Source: Thauera sp. (GTDB taxonomy: Bacteria; Pseudomonadota; Gammaproteobacteria; Burkholderiales; Rhodocyclaceae). Taken from it: a stretch of 50,358 nt of DNA. This document shows, piece by piece, positions 18,842 to 28,110 of this stretch. Within the stretch, counting starts at the first letter, position 1. Each line of letters opens with the position of its first letter. The position numbers and the translations under genes are program-made. The stretch covers positions 1 through 50,358 of the forward strand of contig JACKMB010000011.1 in the NCBI GenBank assembly GCA_024235615.1, written 5' to 3'. The notes under the pieces are model-generated. The model worked only from the letters and a program-made list of their open reading frames with translations, was not told the origin of the DNA and did not search any database.

Positions 18842-19403
18842 GTCCGCTGCGCAATTTGCTGGATCGTCCTTGGCTTCCTCCGCATCTCCGCGCGCGGCGA
18901 GTTCCCGCCGGAACTTCTTCTTCGGACGCACGCGCGCAGTCGAACCCGCACTCCGCCCGCCCTGGGCGCTGGAGGAGGACGATTTTGTCGCACGCTGCAC
19001 GCGCTGCGACCGCTGCATCGAGGCCTGTCCCACGAGCATCCTGGTACGCATGGACGGCGGCTTTCCGGGAGTGGACTTCGGTCGCGGTGAGTGCACCTTC
19101 TGCGGCGACTGCGTCGCGGCCTGCGAACCCCGCGCGCTGCAACGCGACGCCACCACCGCGCCCTGGGACCGCGTCGCGGTCATCGGCGAGGCTTGCCTGG
19201 CCGCGCGCGGCGTCGAGTGCCGCGTGTGCGGCGAGTCCTGCCCCGAAGGCGCCATCCGCTTCCGTCCCCGCCTCGGGGGCGTTGCCCATCCCCAGCTCGA
19301 CGCCGCCGCGTGCACCGCCTGCGGCGCCTGCATCGGCCCGTGCCCGACGCGTGCGATCGACACGCGCGCGCGCGAATCCCTCCCCACGGAGAGCGAAACA
19401 TGA
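18840..19403 (+). CDS. napF: Ferredoxin-type protein NapF
   Basis: 187 residues if the ATG at 18840 is used. Cytoplasmic accessory protein that helps mature or supply the periplasmic nitrate reductase NapA. Four cysteine clusters for [4Fe-4S] centres are visible: CTRCDRCIEACP, CTFCGDCVAACEP, a cluster ending CRVCGESCP, and CTACGACIGPCP. The ATG overlaps the predicted -10 box, so the in-frame TTG at 18870 may be the real start; it still leaves the conserved SRRNFFFGR segment intact. The stop overlaps napD by ATGA. Confidence 0.9.
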   Translation: MSAAQFAGSSLASSASPRAASSRRNFFFGRTRAVEPALRPPWALEEDDFVARCTRCDRCIEACPTSILVRMDGGFPGVDFGRGECTFCGDCVAACEPRALQRDATTAPWDRVAVIGEACLAARGVECRVCGESCPEGAIRFRPRLGGVAHPQLDAAACTACGACIGPCPTRAIDTRARESLPTESET

Positions 19404-19654
19404 ACATTGCAAGTCTGGTCGTGCGGGCCTTTCCCGCGGATTTCCCCGAAGTCGTCGAGGGCCTGAAGAAGGTGCCCGGTGTCGAGTTGCACGGGCAGTC
19501 CGCAGAGAAGGGCAACATCGTCATCACCATCGAGGACGGCGCGGGCTGGTCGGTGACCGACTCGATCCTGGCGGTGAACCTGCTGCCCAAGGTGCAGGGG
19601 CTGACGATCGCCTACGAATACACCGATGAAGGTCTGGAATTGACGGAGGTCTGA
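19400..19654 (+). CDS. napD: NapD chaperone for NapA
   Basis: 84 residues. NapD binds the twin-arginine signal peptide of NapA and holds it back until the molybdenum cofactor is inserted. The small ferredoxin-like fold fits the family ([11 protein letters not shown] start, [16 protein letters not shown] end). Overlaps napF by four bases and ends one base before napA. Confidence 0.9.
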   Translation: MNIASLVVRAFPADFPEVVEGLKKVPGVELHGQSAEKGNIVITIEDGAGWSVTDSILAVNLLPKVQGLTIAYEYTDEGLELTEV

Positions 19655-19655
19655 C

Positions 19656-22202
19656 ATGAGCATGAATCGACGCGAATTCATCAAGAACAACGCGATCGCC
19701 GCGGCGGCCGCCACCGCCGGCATCGGCATCCCGGTCGTCGCCGAGGCGCAGCAGCCCGGCGCGGGCAGCACCAAGGTGCGCTGGGACAAGGCCGCCTGCC
19801 GCTTCTGCGGCACCGGCTGTTCGGTGCTGGTGGGCGTGCAGGACGGGCGCGTGGTCGCCACCCAGGGCGACCCCGACTCGCCGGTCAACCGCGGCCTGAA
19901 CTGCATCAAGGGCTACTTCCTCTCCAAGATCATGTACGGCGAGGACCGCCTGACCAAGCCGCTGCTGCGCATGAAGAACGGCCAGTACGACAAGAACGGC
20001 GAGTTCACGCCGATCTCGTGGGACCAGGCCTTCGACATCATGGAGCAGAAGTGGAAGAAGGCGATCAAGGAGCACGGCCCGGATTCCGTCGCCATGTTCG
20101 GCTCCGGCCAGTGGACGGTGTGGGAGGGCTACGCCGCCTCCAAGCTCATGAAGGCGGGCTTCCGCACCAACAACCTCGACCCCAACGCGCGCCACTGCAT
20201 GGCCTCGGCGGTGGCCGGCTTCATGCGGACCTTCGGCATCGACGAGCCGATGGGCTGCTACGACGACATCGAGAACACCGACACGGTCGTGCTGTGGGGC
20301 TCGAACATGGCCGAGATGCACCCCATCCTGTGGAGCCGCATCACCGACCGCCGCCTGTCCAAGGAAGGCTGCCAGGTCCACGTGCTGTCGACCTTCGAGC
20401 ATCGCTCCTACGAGCTCGCCGACAACCCGATGATCTTCGTGCCGCAGACCGACCTGGCGATCCTCAACTACATCTGCAACCACATCATCCAGGCCGGCAA
20501 GGTCAACAAGGCCTTCGTCGAGCGCAACGTCAAGTTCAAGATCGGCGAAGGTGACATCGGCTTCGGCCTGCGCCCCAACCACCCGCTCGAGGCCAAGGCC
20601 ACCAGCAACGGCTATCCGGGCGCGGACGGCAAGCCCAAGGGCGACACTGGCGCGGCGAAGGACTGCAGCTTCGACGATTTCGCCAAGTTCGTCTCGGAAT
20701 ACACTCTGGAGAAGGTCTCCAAGCTCTCCGGCGTGCCGCAGGATCGCCTGCTCAAGCTCGCCGAGCAGTACGCCGACCCCAACCGCAAGGTGACGTCGTT
20801 CTGGACCATGGGCTTCAACCAGCACACCCGCGGCACCTGGGTGAACAACATGATCTACAACGTCCACCTGCTGGTGGGCAAGATCAGCGAGCCCGGCAAC
20901 AGCCCGTTCTCGCTCACCGGCCAGCCCTCGGCCTGCGGCACCGCGCGCGAGGTCGGCACCTTCGCCCACCGCCTGCCCGCCGACATGGTGGTGATGAACC
21001 CGATGCACCGCGCGCTCAGCGAGGAGATCTGGAAGCTGCCCGAGGGCACGATCTCGCCCAAGATCGGCTATCACGCGGTGGCGCAGAGCCGCGCGCTCAA
21101 GGACGGCAAGCTCAAGTGCTACTGGACCTCGACCACCAACAACATGCAGGCCGGTCCCAACGTCAATGACGAGATCTACCCGGGCTGGCGCAATCCGGAA
21201 GCCTTCGTGGTGGTGTCCGACGTCTATCCGACCGTCTCCGCGCTGTCGGCCGACCTGATCCTGCCGTGCGCGATGTGGGCCGAGAAGGAGGGCGCCTTCG
21301 GCAACGCCGAGCGCCGCACCCAGTTCTGGCGCCAGCAGGTGTCGGCGCCGGGCGAGGCCAAGTCCGACCTGTGGCAGTACATCCAGTTCGCCAAGCGCTT
21401 CAAGGTCGAGGACGTGTGGCCGGAGGAGCTCATCGCCAAGAAGCCCGAGTACCGCGGCAAGACCCTGTACGACGTGCTGTACGCCAACGGCCAGGTGAAC
21501 AAGTTCCCGCTCGAGGACGTCGAGAAGGCCAACGGCCACGCCTGGGCCGGCTACATGAACGACGAGTCGAAGGAGCTCGGCTTCTACCTGCAGAAGGGCC
21601 TGTTCGAGGAATACGCCGCCTTCGGCCGCGGCCACGCCCACGACCTCGCCGACTTCGACGTCTATCACAAGGCGCGCGGCCTGCGCTGGCCGGTGGTCGA
21701 CAACAAGGAGACCCTGTGGCGCTTCCGCGAGGGCTACGACCCGTACGTGAAGGCCGGCGAGGGCGTGAAGTTCTACGGCTACAAGGACAACAAGGCGATC
21801 ATCTTCGCGCTGCCCTACCAGGATCCGCCCGAGATGCCCGATGCCGAGTTCGACATGTGGCTGTGCACCGGCCGCGTGCTGGAGCACTGGCACACCGGCT
21901 CGATGACCCGGCGCGTGCCCGAGCTGCACCGCTCGGTGCCCGACGCGCAGATCTTCATGCACCCGGAGGACGCGCAGAAGCGCGGCCTGCAGCGCGGCAT
22001 GGCGGTCAAGGTGGTGTCGCGGCGCGGCGAGATCGTCGCCCGCCTGGAGACCCGCGGCCGCAACAAGCCGCCGGTCGGGTTGATCTTCGTGCCCTTCTTC
22101 GACGAGGGGCGGCTGGTGAACAAGCTCACGCTCGACGCCACCTGCCCGATCTCGAAGGAGACCGACTACAAGAAGTGCGCGGTGAAGGTCCTTAAGGCTT
22201 GA
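19656..22202 (+). CDS. napA: Periplasmic nitrate reductase catalytic subunit NapA
   Basis: 848 residues. Reduces nitrate to nitrite in the periplasm with a Mo-bis-MGD cofactor and one [4Fe-4S] cluster. Twin-arginine signal [17 protein letters not shown] at the start. Cluster cysteines in CRFCGTGC near residue 48; molybdenum-ligand Cys near residue 181 in [12 protein letters not shown]. Other family blocks include [15 protein letters not shown] and the C-terminal [20 protein letters not shown]. Length is normal and no lesion is seen. Confidence 0.97.
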   Translation: MSMNRREFIKNNAIAAAAATAGIGIPVVAEAQQPGAGSTKVRWDKAACRFCGTGCSVLVGVQDGRVVATQGDPDSPVNRGLNCIKGYFLSKIMYGEDRLTKPLLRMKNGQYDKNGEFTPISWDQAFDIMEQKWKKAIKEHGPDSVAMFGSGQWTVWEGYAASKLMKAGFRTNNLDPNARHCMASAVAGFMRTFGIDEPMGCYDDIENTDTVVLWGSNMAEMHPILWSRITDRRLSKEGCQVHVLSTFEHRSYELADNPMIFVPQTDLAILNYICNHIIQAGKVNKAFVERNVKFKIGEGDIGFGLRPNHPLEAKATSNGYPGADGKPKGDTGAAKDCSFDDFAKFVSEYTLEKVSKLSGVPQDRLLKLAEQYADPNRKVTSFWTMGFNQHTRGTWVNNMIYNVHLLVGKISEPGNSPFSLTGQPSACGTAREVGTFAHRLPADMVVMNPMHRALSEEIWKLPEGTISPKIGYHAVAQSRALKDGKLKCYWTSTTNNMQAGPNVNDEIYPGWRNPEAFVVVSDVYPTVSALSADLILPCAMWAEKEGAFGNAERRTQFWRQQVSAPGEAKSDLWQYIQFAKRFKVEDVWPEELIAKKPEYRGKTLYDVLYANGQVNKFPLEDVEKANGHAWAGYMNDESKELGFYLQKGLFEEYAAFGRGHAHDLADFDVYHKARGLRWPVVDNKETLWRFREGYDPYVKAGEGVKFYGYKDNKAIIFALPYQDPPEMPDAEFDMWLCTGRVLEHWHTGSMTRRVPELHRSVPDAQIFMHPEDAQKRGLQRGMAVKVVSRRGEIVARLETRGRNKPPVGLIFVPFFDEGRLVNKLTLDATCPISKETDYKKCAVKVLKA

Positions 22203-22265
22203 TGAGAGGAGGCGCGAGTCCCGCCCCCCGCCGACCGGGGGGACGTGCGGAGGGCGGGGCTCGCG

Positions 22266-23165
22266 ATGGCGATGAACGACAAGGTGCAATCGAGCGGACG
22301 CGCTGAACCCGTCGCTCCGGCTTCGCGCCGCCGCTTCCTCAAGGATGCGGCGGGCGTTGCCGGGGGTGCGGGCCTGCTCGCGCTCGGTGCCGGGATGTAC
22401 GCGAAGCAGGCGTCGGCGCTGCCGGCCACTGCCATCCGTCCGCCCGGTGCTCTCCCCGAAGACGATTTCCTCGCGGCCTGCGTGCGCTGTGGCCTGTGCG
22501 TGCGCGACTGCCCCTACAAGACCCTCAAGCTGGCCGAGCTCGGCGACGGGGTGGCGACGGGCACGCCGTATTTCGAGGCCCGCGACATCCCCTGCGAGAT
22601 GTGCGAGGACATCCCCTGCGTGGTGGCCTGTCCGACCGGCGCGCTCGACCGCGCGCTGGTCGACATCGCCAAGGCGAAGATGGGGCTGGCGGTCCTGATC
22701 GATCAGGAGAACTGCCTCAACTTCCTCGGCCTGCGCTGCGACGTGTGCTACCGGGTGTGCCCGGTCATCGACCAGGCGATCACCCTCGAGCGCATCCACA
22801 ACCCACGCTCCGACCGTCACGCGATGCTGCTGCCGACGGTGCATTCCGAGTACTGCACCGGCTGCGGCAAGTGCGAGAAGGCCTGCGTGCTGCCCGGCGA
22901 GTCGGCGATCAAGGTGCTGCCGATCAAGCTGGCGCAGGGCTCGAAGGCCGAGCATTACCTGCGCGGCTGGGAGGAGAAGGAAGCCGCCGGCAAGTCGCTG
23001 ATCGGCGACCAGGTCGAGCTGCCGGTGCGCGGCCTCGAGGGCAAGGCCTACGGCGACACCCGGGTCGAGCCCGGGCAGGGGCCGGTCCAGGGGGGCACCC
23101 AGGTGCCGGATTACGCGCCCGCGAAGCCGGCGGGCGGCGGTCTCGATTCGGGGTGGAAGCCATGA
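22266..23165 (+). CDS. napG: Ferredoxin-type quinol dehydrogenase subunit NapG
   Basis: 299 residues from ATG 22266; an in-frame GTG at 22245 and ATG at 22272 are alternatives. Periplasmic iron-sulfur protein that, with NapH, passes quinol electrons toward NapC/NapB. Twin-arginine signal [11 protein letters not shown]. Four [4Fe-4S] cysteine clusters: [26 protein letters not shown], a cluster ending CDVCYRVCP, and [11 protein letters not shown]. The stop overlaps napH by four bases. Confidence 0.92.
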   Translation: MAMNDKVQSSGRAEPVAPASRRRFLKDAAGVAGGAGLLALGAGMYAKQASALPATAIRPPGALPEDDFLAACVRCGLCVRDCPYKTLKLAELGDGVATGTPYFEARDIPCEMCEDIPCVVACPTGALDRALVDIAKAKMGLAVLIDQENCLNFLGLRCDVCYRVCPVIDQAITLERIHNPRSDRHAMLLPTVHSEYCTGCGKCEKACVLPGESAIKVLPIKLAQGSKAEHYLRGWEEKEAAGKSLIGDQVELPVRGLEGKAYGDTRVEPGQGPVQGGTQVPDYAPAKPAGGGLDSGWKP

Positions 23166-24097
23166 GCGCACATGCGAGCTCCGGCGCCGCGCCGGAACGC
23201 AAGGTCCCGCCCACCAGCGTGCGCGGCGCCGCGATGCGCGGCGTGGTCGCGCGTCCCGGGCGCGAGGCGGTGGAGGCCAAGGGCTGGCTGCGCGCGCACA
23301 AGTGGCTGCTGCTGCGGCGCGCGTCGCAGCTCGGCATCCTCGCGCTCTTCCTCGTCGGGCCGTGGCTGGGCTGGTGGATCGTCAAGGGCAACCTGTCGTC
23401 CAGTCTCACCCTCGGCGTGCTGCCGCTCACCGACCCCTTCCTGGTCGCGCAGCAGCTCGCCGCCGGGCAGTGGCCCTACCAGGAGGCGCTGCTCGGTGCC
23501 GGCATCGTGCTCGCCTTCTACCTGCTCTTCGGCGGGCGGCTGTTCTGCTCGTGGGTGTGCCCGGTCAACCTCGTCACCGATGCCGCTGCCTGGCTGCGCC
23601 GGCGCCTGGGCCTCAAGGGCGGCAAGGCGCCCTCGGGCAGCACGCGCTACTGGCTGCTCGGCTTCGTGCTGGTGATCGCGGCGGCGACCGGTTCGCTGGC
23701 GTGGGAGTGGGTGAATCCGGTGTCGATGTTCCACCGCGGCCTGATCTTCGGTTTCGGCCTGGCCTGGGGCATCGTCGGCGGCATCTTCTTCTACGACCTG
23801 CTCATCGCCCCGCGCGGCTGGTGCGGCCACCTGTGCCCGCAGGGCGCCTTCTACGCCCTGATCGGACGCGCCGCCGTCGTCAAGGTGTCGGCGGACAAGC
23901 GCAGCGCGTGCAACGACTGCATGGACTGCTTCGCCGTGTGCCCCGAACCCCAGGTCATCCGGCCCGCGCTCAAGGGCGTCGGCCAGGACCATCCCCTCAT
24001 TCTGGATGCCGACTGCACCACCTGCGGACGCTGCGTGGATGTGTGCGGCAAGGACGTTTTCCGCATTACGACCCGATTCAACAGGAGCGAGTCATGA
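23162..24097 (+). CDS. napH: Membrane quinol dehydrogenase subunit NapH
   Basis: 311 residues. Inner-membrane partner of NapG. About four hydrophobic helices (for example near [16 protein letters not shown] and [15 protein letters not shown]), two cytoplasmic CxxxCP-type motifs (WVCPVN; GHLCPQG) and two C-terminal ferredoxin clusters ([14 protein letters not shown] and [12 protein letters not shown]). Overlaps both napG and napB by ATGA, indicating tight translational coupling. Confidence 0.93.
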   Translation: MSAHASSGAAPERKVPPTSVRGAAMRGVVARPGREAVEAKGWLRAHKWLLLRRASQLGILALFLVGPWLGWWIVKGNLSSSLTLGVLPLTDPFLVAQQLAAGQWPYQEALLGAGIVLAFYLLFGGRLFCSWVCPVNLVTDAAAWLRRRLGLKGGKAPSGSTRYWLLGFVLVIAAATGSLAWEWVNPVSMFHRGLIFGFGLAWGIVGGIFFYDLLIAPRGWCGHLCPQGAFYALIGRAAVVKVSADKRSACNDCMDCFAVCPEPQVIRPALKGVGQDHPLILDADCTTCGRCVDVCGKDVFRITTRFNRSES

Positions 24098-24546
24098 AAA
24101 AACAAACCCGAAATCTGGTGCTCGCGCTCGTCGCCGCTGTCGGCTTCGGTGCCGTGGTACCGCCTGCGGCGATGGCGCAGGCGGTGAAGAGCATCCGCGG
24201 CGCCGACGTGGCCGAGCAGGAACTGCAGGTCGGCAACTACAAGCCGATTCCCGACCAGGCCCCGATCGATCGCGACTACGTGCAGCAACCGCCGCTGATC
24301 CCGCACAAGGTGGAGGGTTACGAGGTCACGCTCAACTTCAACAAGTGCATGGACTGTCACGCCTGGAGCCGCTACAAGGAGTCCGGCGCCACCAAGGTCA
24401 GCCTGACGCACTTCAAGGATCGTGACGGTGGTGAACTGTCGAACATCTCGCCGCGCCGCTATTTCTGCATGCAGTGCCATGTGCCCCAGACCGACGCCAA
24501 GCCGCTGGTCGCCAACAAGTTCCAGCGCGCGGAAGGCCTGCGCTGA
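24094..24546 (+). CDS. napB: Dihaem cytochrome c NapB
   Basis: 150 residues. Periplasmic electron-transfer subunit of NapA. Cleavable signal peptide (hydrophobic [15 protein letters not shown] then AMAQA). Two haem-attachment motifs, CMDCH and CMQCH, in the spacing expected of NapB. An AGGAG ribosome site lies just before the ATG. Haem attachment would depend on the ccm cluster that follows. Confidence 0.95.
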   Translation: MKKQTRNLVLALVAAVGFGAVVPPAAMAQAVKSIRGADVAEQELQVGNYKPIPDQAPIDRDYVQQPPLIPHKVEGYEVTLNFNKCMDCHAWSRYKESGATKVSLTHFKDRDGGELSNISPRRYFCMQCHVPQTDAKPLVANKFQRAEGLR

Positions 24547-24569
24547 AGAATCGACACACGGGGATCGTC

Positions 24570-25190
24570 ATGACCGACAACAACAAGAGCCTGATGCAGC
24601 GCATCCGCGGTGCGGGCTGGGGCGCCATCGTCCTGCTCGTCGCCGCGGGCGTGGTGTTCTGGGGTGGCTTCAACTGGGCCCTGGAGATGACCAACACGGA
24701 GAAGTTCTGCATCTCCTGCCACGAGATGGAGGACAACGTCTTCAAGGAGTACCGCAACACCATCCACTACCAGAACCGCACCGGCGTGCGCGCGACCTGC
24801 CCGGACTGCCACGTGCCCAAGGAGTGGGGGCCGAAGATGATCCGCAAGATCAAGGCCTCGCGCGAGCTCTACGGCAAGGTGATGGGCACCATCGACACGC
24901 CGGAGAAGTTCGCCGCCGAGCGCCTGCGCCTGGCACAGAACGAGTGGACCCGCATGAAGGCGAACAACTCGCAGGAGTGCCGCAACTGCCACAACTACGA
25001 GTACTTCGACTACTCGGTGCAGGGGCGTCGCTCCAACCAGATGCACCAGGCCGGCTTCGCCGAGGGCAAGACCTGCATCGATTGCCACAAGGGCATCGCG
25101 CACTCGCTGCCGCCGGTCGACCAGCACATCGGTGCGCCGCGTGAAGGCGTCGCCCCCGAGGTGATGCATCCGCCGGTGAAGAAGGACTGA
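24570..25190 (+). CDS. napC: Tetrahaem cytochrome c NapC
   Basis: 206 residues from ATG 24570. Membrane-anchored quinol dehydrogenase of the NapC/NirT family that feeds NapB. One N-terminal anchor helix ([17 protein letters not shown]), then four CxxCH sites: CISCH, CPDCH, CRNCH and CIDCH. Last gene of napFDAGHBC. Having both NapC and NapGH gives two quinol routes to NapA. A 118-bp gap separates it from ccmA. Confidence 0.95.
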   Translation: MTDNNKSLMQRIRGAGWGAIVLLVAAGVVFWGGFNWALEMTNTEKFCISCHEMEDNVFKEYRNTIHYQNRTGVRATCPDCHVPKEWGPKMIRKIKASRELYGKVMGTIDTPEKFAAERLRLAQNEWTRMKANNSQECRNCHNYEYFDYSVQGRRSNQMHQAGFAEGKTCIDCHKGIAHSLPPVDQHIGAPREGVAPEVMHPPVKKD

Positions 25191-25308
25191 GTCCTCCCGC
25201 GGCCTTCGCCCCGCGCCATGCCGCCCGGAGCGGCGTGCCGTGGGGCGCGCCTTGCCGGGATGCGCCGGGATGGCGCATCCCGTGCCGTCTGTGTTCCAAT
25301 CCGTCCCC

Positions 25309-25935
25309 ATGCTCGAAGTCGAAAGTCTCGCCTGCCTGAAAGGCGATCGCCTGCTTTTCCGCGACCTCGCCTTCCGCCTGCAGGCGGGCGGTCTGTTGCG
25401 CGTCGCCGGGCCCAACGGGGTGGGCAAGACCAGCCTGCTGCGCCTGGTCACCGGGCTGGCGCTGCCCGAGGCCGGCGAGATCCGCTGGCGCGGCGAGTCG
25501 ATCCGGCGCGCGCGCGAGGCCTTCCACGGCGACCTGCTCTACCTCGGCCACGCCGCCGCGCTCAACGACCTGCTCAGCCCGCTCGAGAACCTGCGCTTCG
25601 CCTGTGCCGCCGCCGGCGACGCGGTGGATGAGGACGACTGCGTGCAGGCCCTGCAGCGCATCGGCCTGGCCGACCAGCTCGACCTGCCGGCGCGCGTGCT
25701 GTCGCAGGGCCAGCGCCGCCGCGTCGGGCTGGCCCGGCTGTTCCTGTCGAATGCGCGCCCGCTGTGGGTGCTCGACGAACCCTTCACCGCGCTCGACGTG
25801 CGCGCGGTCGCCGATCTCGCCGCCACCCTGTCGCAGCATTGCGACGCGGGCGGCATGGTGATGCTCACCACCCACCAGGACGCGCCCTTCGCGCGCCCGC
25901 CCGAGGTGCTCGACGTCGGAGTCTTCGCATGCTGA
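25309..25935 (+). CDS. ccmA: Haem exporter ATP-binding protein CcmA
   Basis: 208 residues from ATG 25309; longer in-frame starts at 25270 and 25240 lack family sequence. ABC ATPase that with CcmB releases holo-CcmE from CcmCD. Walker A GPNGVGKTSLLR, a signature-like LSQGQRRRVGLARL, and Walker B PLWVLDEPFTALD are present. Overlaps ccmB by seven bases. Confidence 0.94.
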   Translation: MLEVESLACLKGDRLLFRDLAFRLQAGGLLRVAGPNGVGKTSLLRLVTGLALPEAGEIRWRGESIRRAREAFHGDLLYLGHAAALNDLLSPLENLRFACAAAGDAVDEDDCVQALQRIGLADQLDLPARVLSQGQRRRVGLARLFLSNARPLWVLDEPFTALDVRAVADLAATLSQHCDAGGMVMLTTHQDAPFARPPEVLDVGVFAC

Positions 25936-26597
25936 GCACCTTCCTCGCCGTGCTGCGGCGCGACCTGCTGCTGGCCTGGCGCGGGCGCGCCGACGTGCTC
26001 GTCACGCTCGCCTTCTTCATCATCGTGGTGTGCCTGTTCCCCTTCGGCGTCGGCGCCGAGCCCAACCAGCTGCGCGCGATCGCCCCCGGCGTGCTGTGGG
26101 TCGCGGCCCTGCTCGCCTGCCTGCTGTCGCTGCACCGCCTGTTCGCGCAGGACTACAGCGACGGAACTCTCGAGCAGCTTCTCCTGTCTAGCGAGCCGGC
26201 TGCGCTGTGGGTGATGGCCAAGGTGCTGGCGTTCTGGCTCAGCACCGGCCTGCCAGTGGTCGCGGTGGCGCCGGCCATGGGCCTGCTGCTTGACCTCGAA
26301 CAAGGCGGCCTGCCCGTGCTGATACTAAGTTTGCTGCTCGGCACGCCCATCCTCGCGCTGCTCGGTGCGGTCGGTGCGGCACTGACCCTCGGCCTGCGTG
26401 GTGGTGGCATGTTGCTGGCCCTGCTGGTGCTGCCGCTGTTCGTGCCGGTGCTGATCTTCGGTGCCGGCGCGGTGGAGGCCGAGCTGTCGGGCAGCGGCGC
26501 CGCGGCCCACCTCCTGCTGCTCGGTGGCGGCCTGGCGGGGGCGCTCGCGCTGGCGCCGGTGGCGTGCGCGGCGGCCCTCAGAATTTCAACCGATTGA
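25929..26597 (+). CDS. ccmB: Haem exporter permease CcmB
   Basis: 222 residues with about six hydrophobic helices, for example VLVTLAFFIIVVCLFPF and the C-terminal LLLLGGGLAGALALAPVAC. Membrane partner of CcmA. The DYSDGTLEQLLLS motif is highly conserved in CcmB. Overlaps ccmA; 56 bp to ccmC. Confidence 0.94.
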   Translation: MLSTFLAVLRRDLLLAWRGRADVLVTLAFFIIVVCLFPFGVGAEPNQLRAIAPGVLWVAALLACLLSLHRLFAQDYSDGTLEQLLLSSEPAALWVMAKVLAFWLSTGLPVVAVAPAMGLLLDLEQGGLPVLILSLLLGTPILALLGAVGAALTLGLRGGGMLLALLVLPLFVPVLIFGAGAVEAELSGSGAAAHLLLLGGGLAGALALAPVACAAALRISTD

Positions 26598-26653
26598 CGA
26601 CGTTGCCGCGCCCCGTGCGGGTGCGGCGGACCGAGAAGGCGAAGCCTCGAAGC

Positions 26654-27439
26654 ATGACGAATCCCGAACGCGGCCGCAGCCTGCTGCGGTTTGCTGCACC
26701 GCAGAACTTCTATCCCCTCGCCGGCCGTCTCGCACCCTGGTTCGCGGCGCTCGCCGTCCTCCTCACCGCGGCCGGCCTGTGGCTCGGCTTCTTCGTCGCC
26801 CCCACCGACGCCACCCAGGGCCAGGTCTATCGGGTGATCTTCATCCACGTCCCGGCAGCCTGGATGTCGATGTTCATCTACGTGGTCATGGCCTTCTGGT
26901 CGGCGGTCGGGCTGATCATGAACACGCGCCTGTCCTTCGTGATGAGCCAGGCGCTCGCGCCCACGGGGGCGATGTTCTGCTTCGTCGCGCTATGGACCGG
27001 CGCGCTGTGGGGCAAGCCCACCTGGGGCGCCTACTGGGTGTGGGACGCGCGCCTGACCTCGCAGCTGCTGCTTCTCTTCCTTTACTTCGGCTTCATCGCG
27101 CTCACCCGCGCGATCGAGGATCCGCGCCGCGCCGACCGCGCTGGCGCCATCATCGCGCTGGTGGGCGCGGTCAACGTGCCGATCATCTACTTTTCGGTGC
27201 AGTGGTGGAACACCCTGCACCAGGGCGCCTCCGTGAGCCTCACCAAGGCGCCGTCGATGGCGACCACCATGCTCACCGGCATGCTGGTGATGGCGCTGGC
27301 GTCGTGGGCCTACACCCTCGCGGTGGTGCTGTGGCGGGTGCGGCCGATGATCCTCGAGCGCGAGCGCCACACCGAGTGGGTCGGCGCCGAGCTCGAGCGC
27401 GCCGGGAAGCTTTCGCAAACCGCCGGAGGTCGTGCCTGA
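26654..27439 (+). CDS. ccmC: Haem-handling membrane protein CcmC
   Basis: 261 residues from ATG 26654, about six transmembrane helices. CcmC loads haem onto CcmE. The tryptophan-rich WWD-type periplasmic motif reads GAYWVWDARLTS, and conserved histidines are in FIHVPAAWMS and in WWNTLHQGAS. The stop and the ccmD start share one base (TGATG). Confidence 0.94.
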   Translation: MTNPERGRSLLRFAAPQNFYPLAGRLAPWFAALAVLLTAAGLWLGFFVAPTDATQGQVYRVIFIHVPAAWMSMFIYVVMAFWSAVGLIMNTRLSFVMSQALAPTGAMFCFVALWTGALWGKPTWGAYWVWDARLTSQLLLLFLYFGFIALTRAIEDPRRADRAGAIIALVGAVNVPIIYFSVQWWNTLHQGASVSLTKAPSMATTMLTGMLVMALASWAYTLAVVLWRVRPMILERERHTEWVGAELERAGKLSQTAGGRA

Positions 27440-27669
27440 TGCAGCAGTGGGAGAGCTGGTCCGCGTTCTGGGACATGGGCGGCGCCGCCTTTTACGTGTG
27501 GGGCAGCTACGGCCTCACCTTCGCGTTGATCGCGCTGGAACTCGTGCTCGTGTTCCAGCGTCGGAAGGACACCACCCGCCGCCTGCTGCGCTGGCGCCGC
27601 GCGGTGGGCAAGGATGCAGGCAAGCGTAACGGCGAAGGCACGATGCCCGCCATGGAGTCGGAAACATGA
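27439..27669 (+). CDS. ccmD: CcmD, small membrane protein of haem maturation
   Basis: 76 residues with one membrane helix ([16 protein letters not shown]) followed by a basic RR-rich tail, the usual CcmD plan. CcmD helps release holo-CcmE from CcmC. It is somewhat longer at the C-terminus than the short family members. It overlaps ccmC by one base and ccmE by ATGA, which supports the call despite low sequence conservation. Confidence 0.88.
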   Translation: MQQWESWSAFWDMGGAAFYVWGSYGLTFALIALELVLVFQRRKDTTRRLLRWRRAVGKDAGKRNGEGTMPAMESET

Positions 27670-28109
27670 AAGCCCGTAGCAAACGTCTGATGCTGGTCGG
27701 CGGCGGGGTGGCCCTGCTGTTCGCCGCGGTCGCCCTGGTGCTGAGCGCCTTCCAGCAGAACCTGGTGTTCTTCCACACCCCGACCGAGGTCTCCGAGGGC
27801 AAGGCGCCCACCGGGAAGACCTTCCGCATCGGCGGCATGGTCGAGGACGGCTCGATCCAGCGCGAAGCCGACGGTGTCACGGTGCGCTTTGCGATCACCG
27901 ACACCGCCAAGGTCATCCCGGTGACCTACAAGGGCACGCTGCCCGACCTCTTCAAGGAGGGCAAGGGTGCGGTGGTGCAGGGCAAGCTCGAGGGCGGCGT
28001 GTTCCGCGCCACCGAGGTGCTCGCCAAGCACGACGAGAACTACATGCCGCCCGAGGCCGCGCACGCGGTGGAACAGGCCCAGAAGGCCGCACAGACGCTG
28101 AGCCAGTGA
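27666..28109 (+). CDS. ccmE: Periplasmic haem chaperone CcmE
   Basis: 147 residues. Binds haem covalently through the His of [12 protein letters not shown] (about residue 124) and hands it to CcmF/H. N-terminal anchor helix ([19 protein letters not shown]), then an OB-fold. The conserved Tyr of the same motif is present. One base separates it from ccmF. Confidence 0.96.
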   Translation: MKARSKRLMLVGGGVALLFAAVALVLSAFQQNLVFFHTPTEVSEGKAPTGKTFRIGGMVEDGSIQREADGVTVRFAITDTAKVIPVTYKGTLPDLFKEGKGAVVQGKLEGGVFRATEVLAKHDENYMPPEAAHAVEQAQKAAQTLSQ

Positions 28110-28110
28110 C

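Noticed and set aside
19524-23171. 1215-codon open frame on the minus strand across napA and napG
   Set aside because: It opposes genes with clear cofactor motifs. Its His/Leu/Val/Arg-rich composition is typical of antisense frames in high-GC genomes.
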